NCBI GenBank assembly: GCA_947649615.1 | Contig: CANSSG010000011.1 | Location: 1 to 64,000 of the forward strand | Direction: 5' to 3' | DNA from: an uncultured Clostridia bacterium | GTDB lineage: Bacteria; Bacillota; Clostridia; Oscillospirales; Oscillospiraceae | Length of the DNA stretch: 64,000 nucleotides | Shown: positions 15,992 to 24,634 of the stretch, one piece after another | Layout: the number at the start of each line of letters is the position of its first letter | How positions within the stretch are numbered: the first letter of the stretch is position 1 | Translations under genes and position numbers: made by a program | The notes under the pieces: model-generated | What the model was told of the DNA's origin: nothing | Seen by the model: only the letters and a program-made list of their open reading frames with translations | Database searches by the model: none

Positions 15992-17397
15992 TATGCCGTC
16001 TCCTTTTCTTCTTCATCCGTCTCATCGGCGCGCTTCATGTCCCGCCAGACGGTACACATCATCGTTATATAACACGCCGCGCCGCCGATTGCGTCGCTGA
16101 CCGGCTCCGAGACGAACACGCCGTACGCGCCCAGGCCCCACAGCCTGGGCAACAGCAGCATCAAAGGCACGACCAATACTACCTTCCGGAACAGGGAAAA
16201 AAATACGGCGTTCTTCGCCCGGCCTAAGGCCACGAAGGTGTTCTGCCCTATCATCTGGAAGCTCATCATCACATACGCGGCGTAATAAGTCCGCATGGCC
16301 GGTGCGCCTACCGCCAGCAGGCCGGGGTCATCGTTGAACAGCAGGATAAAAAACCGTGGGAACGCCAGCAGAAGCACCCACACCAGAATATTATATCCCA
16401 GACAGCTTGCGGTTAAAAACCGGATGCTCTCCCGGACCCGGCTGTACTTTCCCGCGCCGTAGTTGTAGCCTAGCACCGGCTGCGCCCCCTGGGTCAGGCC
16501 CCGGATGGGCTGGAACACGATTTCCCGGACGGAGACGATGGCGGTCATTGCCGCCACATACAAGTCCCCGTTCCCGGACGCCGCGCCGTAGGCTTGCAGC
16601 TGGGCATTGCCTAACGCCTGTACCACGCTGTTGGTCACCGAGAAGGTAAAGCCGGTCAGGCCAAGCCCGCACACCCGCCGGAGAATCGGCGCGTCCAGCC
16701 CCATGTTGCCCCGCTCCAAGCGTATCACAGCCTTTTTCCCCGTCAGAAACGCCAGCACCCACGCCGCTGAACAGACCTGGGCGATCACCGTCGCCAACGC
16801 CGCGCCCTGGACGCCCATGCGCAGCCCGAAAATGAACACTGGGTCTAAAATCAGATTGATGACCGCACCCAGCAGGGTCGTCATCATCCCGGTCTTGCCA
16901 AAGCCCTGCGCGTTGATAAACGGGTTCATCCCCAGCCCGGTCATCACAGGGATGACCCCGGCCAGATAGATTTGCAGGTAATTCCTGGCGTGGACCACCG
17001 TCTCATCGCTGCCGCCTACCAGGTAGAGGAAGGGCGTTTGAAAAAGGTAAAACCCTGCCGTCAGCCCCGCACCCAGCAAAAGGAGCAGCGTGAAGCTGAC
17101 GCCCATGATTCTCGACGCCTGCCGGTCGTCCCCCCTGCCCCGGGCGATGGAAAACAGGGGCGCGCCGCCCGTGCCGCACAGGTTTGCGAAGGCTGTAATA
17201 ATATAAGTGGCGGGCATCACCAGTCCAATGCCCGTAAAAGCGTCCCTGCCGACCGCGTCGATGTGGCCGATAAACGCCCGGTCCACTACATTATATAGTA
17301 CAACCGTTAGCTGCGCCACCGTCAGGGGGATTGCCAGGGAGAGGATGTTTTTCGCGATCCCTCCCTGTGAAAAGTCGCTCTTCCGCCGTTCCGCCAT
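15991..17397 (-). CDS. MATE family multidrug efflux transporter
   Basis: 468 residues from the ATG at 17397, with GGGAG upstream; the frame is open 72 codons further but that extension looks non-coding. About twelve hydrophobic helices. Family motifs include LSLAIPLTVAQLTVVLYNVVD near residue 16 and the repeated-half pattern PIRGLTQGAQPVLGYNYGAG near 270. It would export cationic drugs or metabolites using Na+ or H+. Downstream on the same strand are TIGR01440 and a nucleotidyltransferase-like gene. Confidence 0.93.
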   Translation of the reverse strand: MAERRKSDFSQGGIAKNILSLAIPLTVAQLTVVLYNVVDRAFIGHIDAVGRDAFTGIGLVMPATYIITAFANLCGTGGAPLFSIARGRGDDRQASRIMGVSFTLLLLLGAGLTAGFYLFQTPFLYLVGGSDETVVHARNYLQIYLAGVIPVMTGLGMNPFINAQGFGKTGMMTTLLGAVINLILDPVFIFGLRMGVQGAALATVIAQVCSAAWVLAFLTGKKAVIRLERGNMGLDAPILRRVCGLGLTGFTFSVTNSVVQALGNAQLQAYGAASGNGDLYVAAMTAIVSVREIVFQPIRGLTQGAQPVLGYNYGAGKYSRVRESIRFLTASCLGYNILVWVLLLAFPRFFILLFNDDPGLLAVGAPAMRTYYAAYVMMSFQMIGQNTFVALGRAKNAVFFSLFRKVVLVVPLMLLLPRLWGLGAYGVFVSEPVSDAIGGAACYITMMCTVWRDMKRADETDEEEKETA

Positions 17398-17533
17398 AAT
17401 CGTTCTCCCATCCTTTTTTTCTCCTATTGTAGGATGTTTGGCGCGAAATTGCAAGAGGGTGCGGGAAAATCGCGCCGGTGGCCCGCAGGGCCGCGGGGCA
17501 TAAAATTTTTTGCAAATGTCAAAAACGAGGCTC

Positions 17534-17562
17534 TTGATATATGGAAAAAAATGGTCTATACT
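17534..17562 (+). promoter_or_regulatory. Promoter of the chemoreceptor gene
   Basis: TTGATA (17534-17539) and TATACT (17557-17562) with 17-base spacing, about 95 bases before the ATG. It looks like a sigma-A promoter, not the sigma-D type often used for chemotaxis genes. Confidence 0.7.
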
Positions 17563-17661
17563 ACGGGTTGGGACCAGGGCCGGATTCGCCGGACGGCATT
17601 GGCCCGGAAGCATGACGTGTTGGGGTACCCCTAAATTTTTTTCCTTTGGAGGGAAGTTTTT

Positions 17662-19689
17662 ATGCGCTTCATCGAAAACAAAAAACTTGCCGCGCGAATC
17701 GGAATTGTGACCACCGTGATTACCCTTGTGGGAATGCTGCTGCTATGGCTGGTAGTCTCCACCAATGCCGCTTCAGTGGTCAAAAATGATATCACCAACC
17801 AAATGACCGACGCCGTGGAATCCAGAGCCTCTATTATTGATGCATATGTGCTCTCGGCGGAGGAATATATGTCCGCCTTCGCCCTGGGCCGCGAGGTCCG
17901 CGACCTGCTCTTAAATCCTGACGATCCCGCCCTGCTCGCCCAGGCGCAGAAATATACGGAGGATTTCGCCGCCGTCAAGGGCGTGTTTGAAGGCCTTTAC
18001 ATCGCTACGCCGGACACCCATGTCCTGACCCATACCTCACAGGGCGCCATTGGCATCACCACCCGCTCGGGGGATTCCCTGAAAACCTTCCAGGATACCA
18101 TCCTGGCCCAGCAGAACCTCACCAACCTGGGCATCATGAAGTCCCCAGGCACCGGCAGCATGATCCTGTCTATGTACTACCCGATTTTCGAGGGGGCGCG
18201 GTGCATCGGCTACGTGGGCGCCGGCGTATACGCCAGCCACCTGATGGATTCCCTGCTGAACCTGAACATCAAGGGCCTGCCTGACAGCGAATACGTGTTC
18301 TTAAATGTGGACACGGGCGTCTATCTGTACCACGAGGACGATGCGCTTCTGAATACGGAAACTACCGACCCCGGATACCTGGAAATCATCCGGCGCATCC
18401 AGGCGGAGGGCAGTACCCAGGCAAACACCTACTCCTATCGGGGCGAGGACGGCGTCCAGCAGTTGGTCGTTTACAAATACCTGATGGACCGGGGCTGGGT
18501 ATTTATGGTCCGGGATAACGCCACGGAGGTTTACGGTACCGTTACCAACGTGCGGCTTCTGGTGGGTGCGCTGTGCGCGGTCACGGCCGCCGCCGTAATC
18601 CTGCTCAACCTGCTGCTCCTGCGGCGCGAGGGCCGGGAACTGATGGTGGTGGAACGCGCCATCGGCCGCCTGGGAGACTTAAACCTCTCCGCAGACCAGG
18701 AGTTGGAGCCGTTCTATGGCCGTTCTGACGAAATCGGCATGATTGCCCAGACGGCGCACCGGGTCTGCGGCTGCCTGCGGAAGACCATTGACGACGTGGG
18801 CCGTATCTTGGGCGAAATCGCCAACGGCAACCTGGCTGTCGACGTCACGGAAAACGAGTCCTATTACATCGGCGACTTCCATATCCTCTCTGCCAGCTTG
18901 CAGTCCATCCACTCCAACCTAGTGGATGTGATCCGGGATATCTCCCAGGTGGCCGGCGAGGTGGGCGCCAGCGCGGTCCAGGTCTCCACAGACGCCCAGA
19001 CGCTCGCCCAAGGCACTACGGAACAGGCCGTCTCGATTGACGGACTCGCCGCAAACGTCACGGCCATCACCGCCCAAATCCAGAGCAGCACCATGCGCTG
19101 CGGCAGCGCCAGCGAATTGGTGGCCCATGCCACCGGCTACGCCGCCGAGGCGGATACGAAAATGGAACAATTGACGGCGGCTACCCGGAACATCGACCAG
19201 TCCTCCGCGCAAATCAGCACAATCATCAAGACGATCGAGGACATCGCGTTCCAGACCAATATCCTGGCCTTAAACGCCTCTGTGGAGGCCGCCCGGGCGG
19301 GAAGCGCGGGGAAGGGCTTTTCCGTTGTGGCGGACGAGGTCCGTAATCTGGCGGCTAAGTCTACGGAAGCCGCCCAGAACACCAGCAACCTCATCAGCCG
19401 CTCCATTCAGAGCGCCAAAACCGGGACGGAGTCTACCGATTTGGCCGTCTCCGCCATGCAGGATATCAATAGCTGCATCCAGTCGATTAAAGTGCTGATG
19501 GATGAAATCGCCGCCGCCAGCGTTCAGCAGTCGGAAATGATCGTCCGGATTGAAACCGGGATCAAGGAAATCTCGGCGGTGGTCCAGGACAATTCCTCCG
19601 CTGCGGAGAAGAGTGCGGCGGTGTCCAAGGAGCTGTCCCATCAGGCCCAGGCCTTGAACAGCCTCATCAGCCGCTTCCGCATTCGGTAA
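17662..19689 (+). CDS. Methyl-accepting chemotaxis protein with dCache-like sensor
   Basis: 675 residues. Helix one is at about 10-33, a large external sensor of about 260 residues follows (RASIIDAYVLSAEEYM, then LYIATPDTHVLTHTSQG and MYYPIFEGARCIGYVGAGV, a dCache-type pattern), and helix two is near 298-320. A HAMP-like region and a cytoplasmic coiled coil come next. The signalling tip EDIAFQTNILALNASVEAAR and GKGFSVVADEVRNLA is intact. It would pass ligand signals to CheA/CheW, but no che gene is in the window. GGAGG upstream. Confidence 0.95.
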   Translation: MRFIENKKLAARIGIVTTVITLVGMLLLWLVVSTNAASVVKNDITNQMTDAVESRASIIDAYVLSAEEYMSAFALGREVRDLLLNPDDPALLAQAQKYTEDFAAVKGVFEGLYIATPDTHVLTHTSQGAIGITTRSGDSLKTFQDTILAQQNLTNLGIMKSPGTGSMILSMYYPIFEGARCIGYVGAGVYASHLMDSLLNLNIKGLPDSEYVFLNVDTGVYLYHEDDALLNTETTDPGYLEIIRRIQAEGSTQANTYSYRGEDGVQQLVVYKYLMDRGWVFMVRDNATEVYGTVTNVRLLVGALCAVTAAAVILLNLLLLRREGRELMVVERAIGRLGDLNLSADQELEPFYGRSDEIGMIAQTAHRVCGCLRKTIDDVGRILGEIANGNLAVDVTENESYYIGDFHILSASLQSIHSNLVDVIRDISQVAGEVGASAVQVSTDAQTLAQGTTEQAVSIDGLAANVTAITAQIQSSTMRCGSASELVAHATGYAAEADTKMEQLTAATRNIDQSSAQISTIIKTIEDIAFQTNILALNASVEAARAGSAGKGFSVVADEVRNLAAKSTEAAQNTSNLISRSIQSAKTGTESTDLAVSAMQDINSCIQSIKVLMDEIAAASVQQSEMIVRIETGIKEISAVVQDNSSAAEKSAAVSKELSHQAQALNSLISRFRIR

Positions 19690-19715
19690 GCGCCCCATAT
19701 TTTGGCGCGGACCCC

Positions 19716-19744
19716 TTGACGTTCCCGGCTTGGCGGTTTATACT
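19716..19744 (+). promoter_or_regulatory. Promoter of the Xaa-Pro aminopeptidase gene
   Basis: TTGACG (19716-19721) and TATACT (19739-19744), 17-base spacing, 35 bases before the gene. Confidence 0.75.
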
Positions 19745-19779
19745 GTGGACAGCTTGAAAACGAAAGGAGCCTGCACTTG

Positions 19780-21036
19780 ATGGAAAGCAGCTTTCATGTA
19801 GAAAACCGGCGGGAATTGTACGAAACCCTGCCGGAAAACAGTTTGTTTGTCTGTTTCGCCGGCAAAATCATTCCTCAGTCGGCGGACGCGGAATATCCTT
19901 TTTTTGCCAACCGGAATTTTGTCTACCTCACCGGCCTGGACGGCGCGGAGGTTCATGACTTTGTGTTTCTGGCAAAGAAAACCGCCGGGAAGATAGAGGA
20001 AGCGGTTTTTGCCCTGCCGCCTGACGCGATGGCGGAACGCTGGACGGGGCGGCGGCTGAAAAACAGCGAAATCCTGGCGCGCAGCGGTGTGGAGAACATC
20101 CTGTCTCTGGAGCGGTTCGGCGGTTTTTTCCACGCCGCCGCCGTTTCCGGGATTTTTACCACGCTGGCCCTGGACCTTTGGAAAAAAAATCCCGAGGACC
20201 CGGATACGGACGCCTACCTGTTCGCCGCCCGGGCGGAGAAGGCCTACCCCGGCCTGCAAATCCACAACTGCCACAGGCAGCTCTGCTCCCAGCGGACCAT
20301 CAAGAAGCCTTGCGAGATTTCCGCCATGCGCAAGGCCGAGACCATTACCAAGGCCGGAATCGAAGCCATGATGCGCGCTTCCCGGCCAGGGATGTATGAG
20401 TATGAATACAAGGCGGAGTTTGACCATGCGCTGACCAAACACGGCGTTTTGGCCCCGGCCTTTTCCTCCATCATCGCGGCGGGGGAGAATAATTTCTGCA
20501 TCCACTACTACAGCTACACCGGACAGGCCAAGGACGGCGATTTGGTGCTGAACGACGTGGGCGCGGCTTGGGACGGCATGTGTACCGACGTATCCCGGAG
20601 CTGGCCCTGCAACGGGAAGTTCTCGGAGAAGCAGCGGCAGCTTTACGAATGCGCCTACCGGACGTCCGAGCATATGTTCAGCATCATCCGCCCCGGCATG
20701 CCCATGGCGGAGGTGGACAAGGAGTGCCACCGGTATTGCGGCGGGCTGCTGCGGGAAATCGGTCTGCTGGGCGCGGATGAAGCCCCGGAAAAGTACATGT
20801 GGCACGGCGGCGCCCACCACGTCGGCTACGATGTCCACGATCAGGTGGACATGGTCCGGCCTGTGGCGGCGGGGATGGTGTTCTGCGTGGATGTGGGCAT
20901 CTATGTGGAGGAATGGGGCATTGGCTTCCGGCTGGAGGATAACTGCCTGGTAACGGAGACCGGGTGCGAGAACCTCTCCGCCGCCATTCCCAGAAGTATT
21001 GAAGAAATTGAAGCGTTTATGGCCGGTACTCGTTGA
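19780..21036 (+). CDS. pepP: Xaa-Pro aminopeptidase (M24B, aminopeptidase P)
   Basis: 418 residues. It removes the N-terminal residue of peptides with proline second. The N-terminal aminopeptidase P domain (LPENSLFVCFAGKIIPQ, NRNFVYLTGLDG) is followed by the pita-bread catalytic domain with two-metal ligands in LVLNDVGAAWDGMCTDVSRSW, in WHGGAHHVGYDVHD and in FRLEDNCLVTE. The start is ambiguous: ATG 19780 or a TTG at 19777, both after AAAGGAG. Monocistronic, between its own promoter and a very strong terminator. Confidence 0.92.
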   Translation: MESSFHVENRRELYETLPENSLFVCFAGKIIPQSADAEYPFFANRNFVYLTGLDGAEVHDFVFLAKKTAGKIEEAVFALPPDAMAERWTGRRLKNSEILARSGVENILSLERFGGFFHAAAVSGIFTTLALDLWKKNPEDPDTDAYLFAARAEKAYPGLQIHNCHRQLCSQRTIKKPCEISAMRKAETITKAGIEAMMRASRPGMYEYEYKAEFDHALTKHGVLAPAFSSIIAAGENNFCIHYYSYTGQAKDGDLVLNDVGAAWDGMCTDVSRSWPCNGKFSEKQRQLYECAYRTSEHMFSIIRPGMPMAEVDKECHRYCGGLLREIGLLGADEAPEKYMWHGGAHHVGYDVHDQVDMVRPVAAGMVFCVDVGIYVEEWGIGFRLEDNCLVTETGCENLSAAIPRSIEEIEAFMAGTR

Positions 21037-21069
21037 AAGTGGATGGGCCTGCGCTGAACCAGCAAAGTA

Positions 21070-21117
21070 CCCCAAAGAGCCTGCGGCAAAATTGCCGCAG
21101 GCTCTTTGGGGCGTTTT
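21070..21117 (+). terminator. Long perfect terminator after pepP
   Basis: A 20-base arm (21070-21089) is exactly complementary to 21092-21111, separated by only two bases, and followed by CGTTTTCG. The stem is unusually long and perfect for a simple terminator. Confidence 0.8.
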
Positions 21118-21178
21118 CGTCCCTGACTTCCGTTGCACAACGCCCCAATTGGGGGGATTTTTCTGGAAAACATCCGTC

Positions 21179-21208
21179 TTGACAACCCTGTCCCAATAGG
21201 TGTAAAAT
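21179..21208 (+). promoter_or_regulatory. Promoter of the ABC-2 exporter operon
   Basis: TTGACA (21179-21184) and TAAAAT (21203-21208) with 18-base spacing. The ATPase gene starts about 300 bases later. Confidence 0.7.
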
Positions 21209-21214
21209 AAATAT

Positions 21215-21509
21215 CCTTTTTGTTCCGGAGTTTCCTCAACTCCGCCCCCAGAAAGAGGGCGGCCTTGTCGCGTCCGGGGAAGGCTCGTGACCTCCCGTAC
21301 GTCTTGCGGACAAGCCCGTCTCCCGGTTGCTTTTAAGGCTATGGGGCAAATCACCTCTCAGACTTTGCTGACAGCGTTTCGTAACCGTGCGGCAATCTAG
21401 GTATGCCGCTGCGCTAAAGAGCGAGGTTGGCCGTCCGCCCAGGACTCCGCCCAGGACCCCCGCTGGTCTGAACGCGCCGGGCTATCTTTCAGACAAGGAG
21501 CAAAAAACG
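21215..21509 (+). other. Long 5' leader of the ABC exporter operon
   Basis: About 295 bases without a supported gene. Several hairpins are visible: CGGAGTT-TCCTC-AACTCCG near 21227-21245, CGCCC...GGGCG immediately after, and GCGGCA...TGCCGC near 21391-21411. I could not match it to a known riboswitch class; T-box and ykkC signatures are absent. It may be a regulatory leader or eroded sequence. Confidence 0.4.
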
Positions 21510-22307
21510 ATGATCGAAATGAAAGGAATCTGCAAAACCTACCGGGTCCGAAGAAGGGAAGCGGGCCTGGGCAACGCCCTGAAAAGCTTGTTCTCCCAGG
21601 AGTACACAGAAATCCCCGCCCTGCAAAGCATGTCCTTCACTGTCCCCGACGGCCAAATCCTCGGATACATCGGACCCAACGGTGCGGGGAAAAGCACTAC
21701 CATCAAAATCCTCAGCGGCATCCTCCGGCCTGACGGCGGAACCTGCACCGTTAACGGCCTTACCCCCTGGGAACGGCGCAGGGAGCACGTCTCCCGTTTA
21801 GGCGTAGTGTTCGGCCAGCGCAGCCAGCTTTGGTGGGATGTACCGGTCATGGAATCCTTCCAGCTTTTGCGGGACATCTACCGGGTGCCGGCGGGGACGT
21901 TCCGGGAAAATCTGGATCGCTTGACGGCCCTGCTAGATCTGGGCGACCTGCTGAAAACCCCGGCGCGGATGCTGTCCTTGGGCCAGCGGATGCGCTGCGA
22001 AATCGCCGCCGCCCTGCTCCATGGGCCAAACGTGCTGTTCCTGGACGAGCCTACCATTGGCCTGGACGCGGTGAGCAAGCTGAAGGTTCGGGAGTTTATC
22101 CTGGAGCAGAACCGCCTATGCGGCACCACGGTGCTGCTGACCACCCACGACATGCAGGACATCGACGCCCTGTGCTCCCGGGTGCTGCTCATCGGCAAAG
22201 GGCAGCTCCTCCTGGACGGCGACACCGCCCAAATCCGCGCCATGGCCGGAGAGAACCTGTCCACCGAGGAGTCCGTGGCGGACTTGTACCGCCGCTTCGG
22301 CATTTGA
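21510..22307 (+). CDS. ABC-2 type exporter ATP-binding protein
   Basis: 265 residues from the ATG at 21510, preceded by AAGGAG. Walker A is GPNGAGKSTTIK, the signature is LSLGQRMRCEIAAAL (a Q in place of the second G of LSGGQ), and Walker B is VLFLDEPTIGLD. The N-terminal insert between KTYRVRRREAGL and ALQSMSF is typical of ATPases paired with DUF990/ABC-2 membrane subunits. The two following genes are those membrane subunits. The cargo is unknown; drug, lipid or bacteriocin export are options. Confidence 0.93.
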   Translation: MIEMKGICKTYRVRRREAGLGNALKSLFSQEYTEIPALQSMSFTVPDGQILGYIGPNGAGKSTTIKILSGILRPDGGTCTVNGLTPWERRREHVSRLGVVFGQRSQLWWDVPVMESFQLLRDIYRVPAGTFRENLDRLTALLDLGDLLKTPARMLSLGQRMRCEIAAALLHGPNVLFLDEPTIGLDAVSKLKVREFILEQNRLCGTTVLLTTHDMQDIDALCSRVLLIGKGQLLLDGDTAQIRAMAGENLSTEESVADLYRRFGI

Positions 22308-22318
22308 GGGGGCGCGGT

Positions 22319-23122
22319 ATGAAAAAATACTGGTCTTTCTTCAAAATGCGGCTGATGGCCTGCTTACAGTACCGGGGCGCCGCCTTGGCGGGCATGAGCA
22401 CCCAGTTGGTGTGGGGCGGGATGGAAATCCTGCTCTACCGCGCCTTCTGGCTGGAAAATCCGGAGCGGTTCCCCATGGGCATGGAAGCCCTGTCCACCTA
22501 CATCTGGCTGCAACAGGCCTTCCTGACCCTGTTCGTGATATGGGATTGGGACTACGACATCCTCAAATCCGTAAAGGAAGGCTCGGTGGCCTATGAGCTG
22601 CTGCGCCCCGCCAATCTCTACGGCATGTGGATGGCGAAATGCCTTGGGACGCGCCTGGCCCGGGCATCCCTGCGGATGATCCCGGTCATCGTTGTAAGCA
22701 GCCTGATTCCCGCGCCCTATGGCCTGCGGCTGCGGATTCCGCCGGAGACCTTCGGCGTTTTTTTGCTGGCTATGGTGCTGATGCTCCTGGTGGTGTGCGG
22801 ATACAGCATGTTTGTTTACGCTCTGACCTTCCATGTAACGGACCCTAACGGCGTCATGGTGCTGTCGGTGGCGGCGGCGGACCTGCTGGGCGGCGCGATC
22901 GTCCCCCTGCCCTTCCTGCCGGAGGGCTTCCGGCAGTTTGCGGCCCTGACGCCCTTTGCGTCCATGCAGAACGTCCCTCTGCGCATTTTCAACGGCAATA
23001 TCCCCCTGTCAGAAGCGCCTGGGGTGATGGGGCTGCAAGTGTTCTGGGCAGTAGCCCTGCTGGCTGTTGGCTGTGGGCTGACGCGCAGCGGGCTGCGCCG
23101 CGCGGTGATCATGGGGGGCTGA
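22319..23122 (+). CDS. ABC-2 family permease subunit (DUF990-like), first
   Basis: 267 residues from the ATG at 22319; the longer open frame upstream overlaps the ATPase gene. Six hydrophobic helices, with YELLRPANLYGMWMAKCLG near residue 90, a pattern shared by ABC-2 subunits of the DUF990 type. It should form a heterodimeric channel with the next gene product. Eleven bases separate it from the ATPase stop. Confidence 0.87.
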   Translation: MKKYWSFFKMRLMACLQYRGAALAGMSTQLVWGGMEILLYRAFWLENPERFPMGMEALSTYIWLQQAFLTLFVIWDWDYDILKSVKEGSVAYELLRPANLYGMWMAKCLGTRLARASLRMIPVIVVSSLIPAPYGLRLRIPPETFGVFLLAMVLMLLVVCGYSMFVYALTFHVTDPNGVMVLSVAAADLLGGAIVPLPFLPEGFRQFAALTPFASMQNVPLRIFNGNIPLSEAPGVMGLQVFWAVALLAVGCGLTRSGLRRAVIMGG

Positions 23123-23125
23123 AAA

Positions 23126-23899
23126 ATGAAATTGTATTTGAAATTTCTATCCATCCATATCCGCTCCGCCATGACCTACCGGGCCAGCTTTTTCCTGAGC
23201 TGCCTGGGACACCTGCTGATTACCACCAACGTATTCCTCAGCGTCGTGTTCCTCCTGGGACGTTTCGGCACCGTAGGAGGCTATACCCTGTCCCAATTGA
23301 GCTTATGTTACGCGGTGATCCTGGCCGCGACTTCCCTGGCGGAGTGCTTCGGCAGGGGGATCGACGCTTTTGGCCGCATCCTGTCCGAGGCGCAGTTTGA
23401 CAGGATCATGCTCCGGCCCCGGCCCCTGCTGTTTCAGGTTCTCTGCCAGGACATGAAGCCCACCATGCTGGCCCGGGTGCTCCAGGCGGCGGTCATGCTG
23501 GTTTGGGCTATCGGTTCCGGCGCGGTAAGCTGGACGCCCGCCAAAGGGCTTGTGCTGGCTTTGATGATCTTCTGCGGCGCGGCGGTGTTCTTCGGCGTGT
23601 ACCTTATTAACGCCTGCGTCACTTTCTTTACGCTGGAACACATCGAAGCGCTGAACATCTTCATGGACGGCCCCCGGGAGTACGGCAAGTATCCCTTCGG
23701 CATCTACGGCAAGCCCGTGCTGCTGGTTCTGACCTTCCTGGTACCCCTGGCGCTGGTTCAGCACTGGCCCCTGCAATACCTCTTTGACCGGGGGCCGGCG
23801 TGGTATGGATTCCTGCCCGTAGCATCCTTGCTATTCCTGATCCCCTGCGGGCTGCTTTGGCGGATGGGGGTGCGGCATTACTGCTCTACGGGGTCTTGA
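23126..23899 (+). CDS. ABC-2 family permease subunit (DUF990-like), second
   Basis: 257 residues, six hydrophobic helices. The segment RILSEAQFDRIMLRPRPLLFQVL corresponds to the YELLRPANL region of its partner, and EALNIFMDGPREYGKYPFGIY is typical of these subunits. Starts three bases after the first permease stop. Followed by a terminator, closing a three-gene exporter operon. Confidence 0.87.
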   Translation: MKLYLKFLSIHIRSAMTYRASFFLSCLGHLLITTNVFLSVVFLLGRFGTVGGYTLSQLSLCYAVILAATSLAECFGRGIDAFGRILSEAQFDRIMLRPRPLLFQVLCQDMKPTMLARVLQAAVMLVWAIGSGAVSWTPAKGLVLALMIFCGAAVFFGVYLINACVTFFTLEHIEALNIFMDGPREYGKYPFGIYGKPVLLVLTFLVPLALVQHWPLQYLFDRGPAWYGFLPVASLLFLIPCGLLWRMGVRHYCSTGS

Positions 23900-23950
23900 T
23901 GGTTCGGAATATATTGCTTCCGAACTTAAAGCATGTGTGAAAAATGTCAA

Positions 23951-23983
23951 AACGCCCCAGCCGGAAACGGGGGGGCGTTTCTG
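23951..23983 (+). terminator. Terminator of the ABC exporter operon
   Basis: AACGCCCC pairs with GGGGCGTT around a 13-base loop, followed by a short T run. A second small hairpin (GTTCGGA/TCCGAAC) sits at about 23904-23928. Confidence 0.7.
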
Positions 23984-24206
23984 CGATTCCTCGCCTTGTA
24001 ATACCTACGATAGACAGGGAAATCAATTTTCAGCATAAATATTCATAATATTCAAATCGTTAAGACACAAAGGTCTGAAACAGAGCCTTTTTTCAGTAAA
24101 AGCAAGCATTAGTGGGAGTACTAAAAGCAAACTCCTTGACTAGTGAGCAAAAGGGATTGGATATTATCTCATAAAATTGATTGCCGTGTACAATAGAAAA
24201 CTTCTC

Positions 24207-24235
24207 TTGACAAATGTTGCAGAGTATGCTATAAT
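24207..24235 (+). promoter_or_regulatory. Promoter of the str ribosomal operon
   Basis: Consensus TTGACA (24207-24212) and TATAAT (24230-24235), 17-base spacing. The preceding stretch 23984-24206 is visibly richer in A and T than its surroundings and contains no supported gene. Confidence 0.92.
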
Positions 24236-24238
24236 ACC

Positions 24239-24270
24239 AATTCGCGTGGAAAACCATCCGCGAATTTTGG
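24239..24270 (+). promoter_or_regulatory. Leader hairpin at the start of the str operon transcript
   Basis: AATTCGCG (24239-24246) pairs with CGCGAATT (24259-24266), with an inner TGG-AAAA-CCA pairing, and is followed by TTTTGG. It lies at the predicted transcription start, so it could stabilise the mRNA or act as an autoregulatory protein site for the L7Ae-like product. Confidence 0.55.
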
Positions 24271-24292
24271 CGCGCCAAGGGGAGGCATCCGC

Positions 24293-24538
24293 TTGCTGAA
24301 GGTACTCATGGCCGGGAAGACGGTGTCCGGCGTGAAACAATCCCGCCGCGCCGTACGGGACGGGCTGGCCCGTGCCGTCTATTTGGCCCGGGACGCTGAC
24401 CCCGCCGTAACCGGCCCGGTTCGGGATTTATGCCGGGCTAAGGACGTCCCCGTGGTGGAGCAGTTCGCCATGCGCGAGTTGGGTCAGGCCGCCGGTATCC
24501 AGGTGGATGCCGCCGCAGTCGCCCTGCTCAACGGATGA
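24293..24538 (+). CDS. L7Ae-like K-turn-binding protein (YbxF family)
   Basis: 81 residues, TTG start eight bases after GGGGAGG. The alignment to YbxF-type proteins is clear: KTVSGVKQSRRAVRDG, VYLARDADPAV and MRELGQAAGIQVDAAAVALL. These proteins bind kink-turn RNAs. The gene is usually between rpoC and rpsL; here no rpoB or rpoC precedes it and it is the first gene after its own promoter. As I recall, an L7Ae-family protein (OapC) binds a kink turn in OLE RNA, so this gene is a candidate partner of the RNA at the window start. Confidence 0.85.
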   Translation: MLKVLMAGKTVSGVKQSRRAVRDGLARAVYLARDADPAVTGPVRDLCRAKDVPVVEQFAMRELGQAAGIQVDAAAVALLNG

Positions 24539-24634
24539 TTTTCACATATTTCGGTTTTTTCAGGATATTTTTTGATATTCTGCAAAAAATAAACAGGAGC
24601 ATCCCGCTCCCATCTTTTAAGAAAGGAGAAAGCT

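Noticed and set aside
19738-21354. 538-codon minus-strand open frame opposite pepP
   Set aside because: Shadow of the aminopeptidase gene, crossing its terminator.
21215-21509. T-box or guanidine riboswitch
   Set aside because: The T-box sequence and the ykkC core were searched for by eye and not found.
24093-24278. 61-codon minus-strand open frame in the A/T-rich gap
   Set aside because: Overlaps the consensus str promoter and has no ribosome site or homology I recognise.
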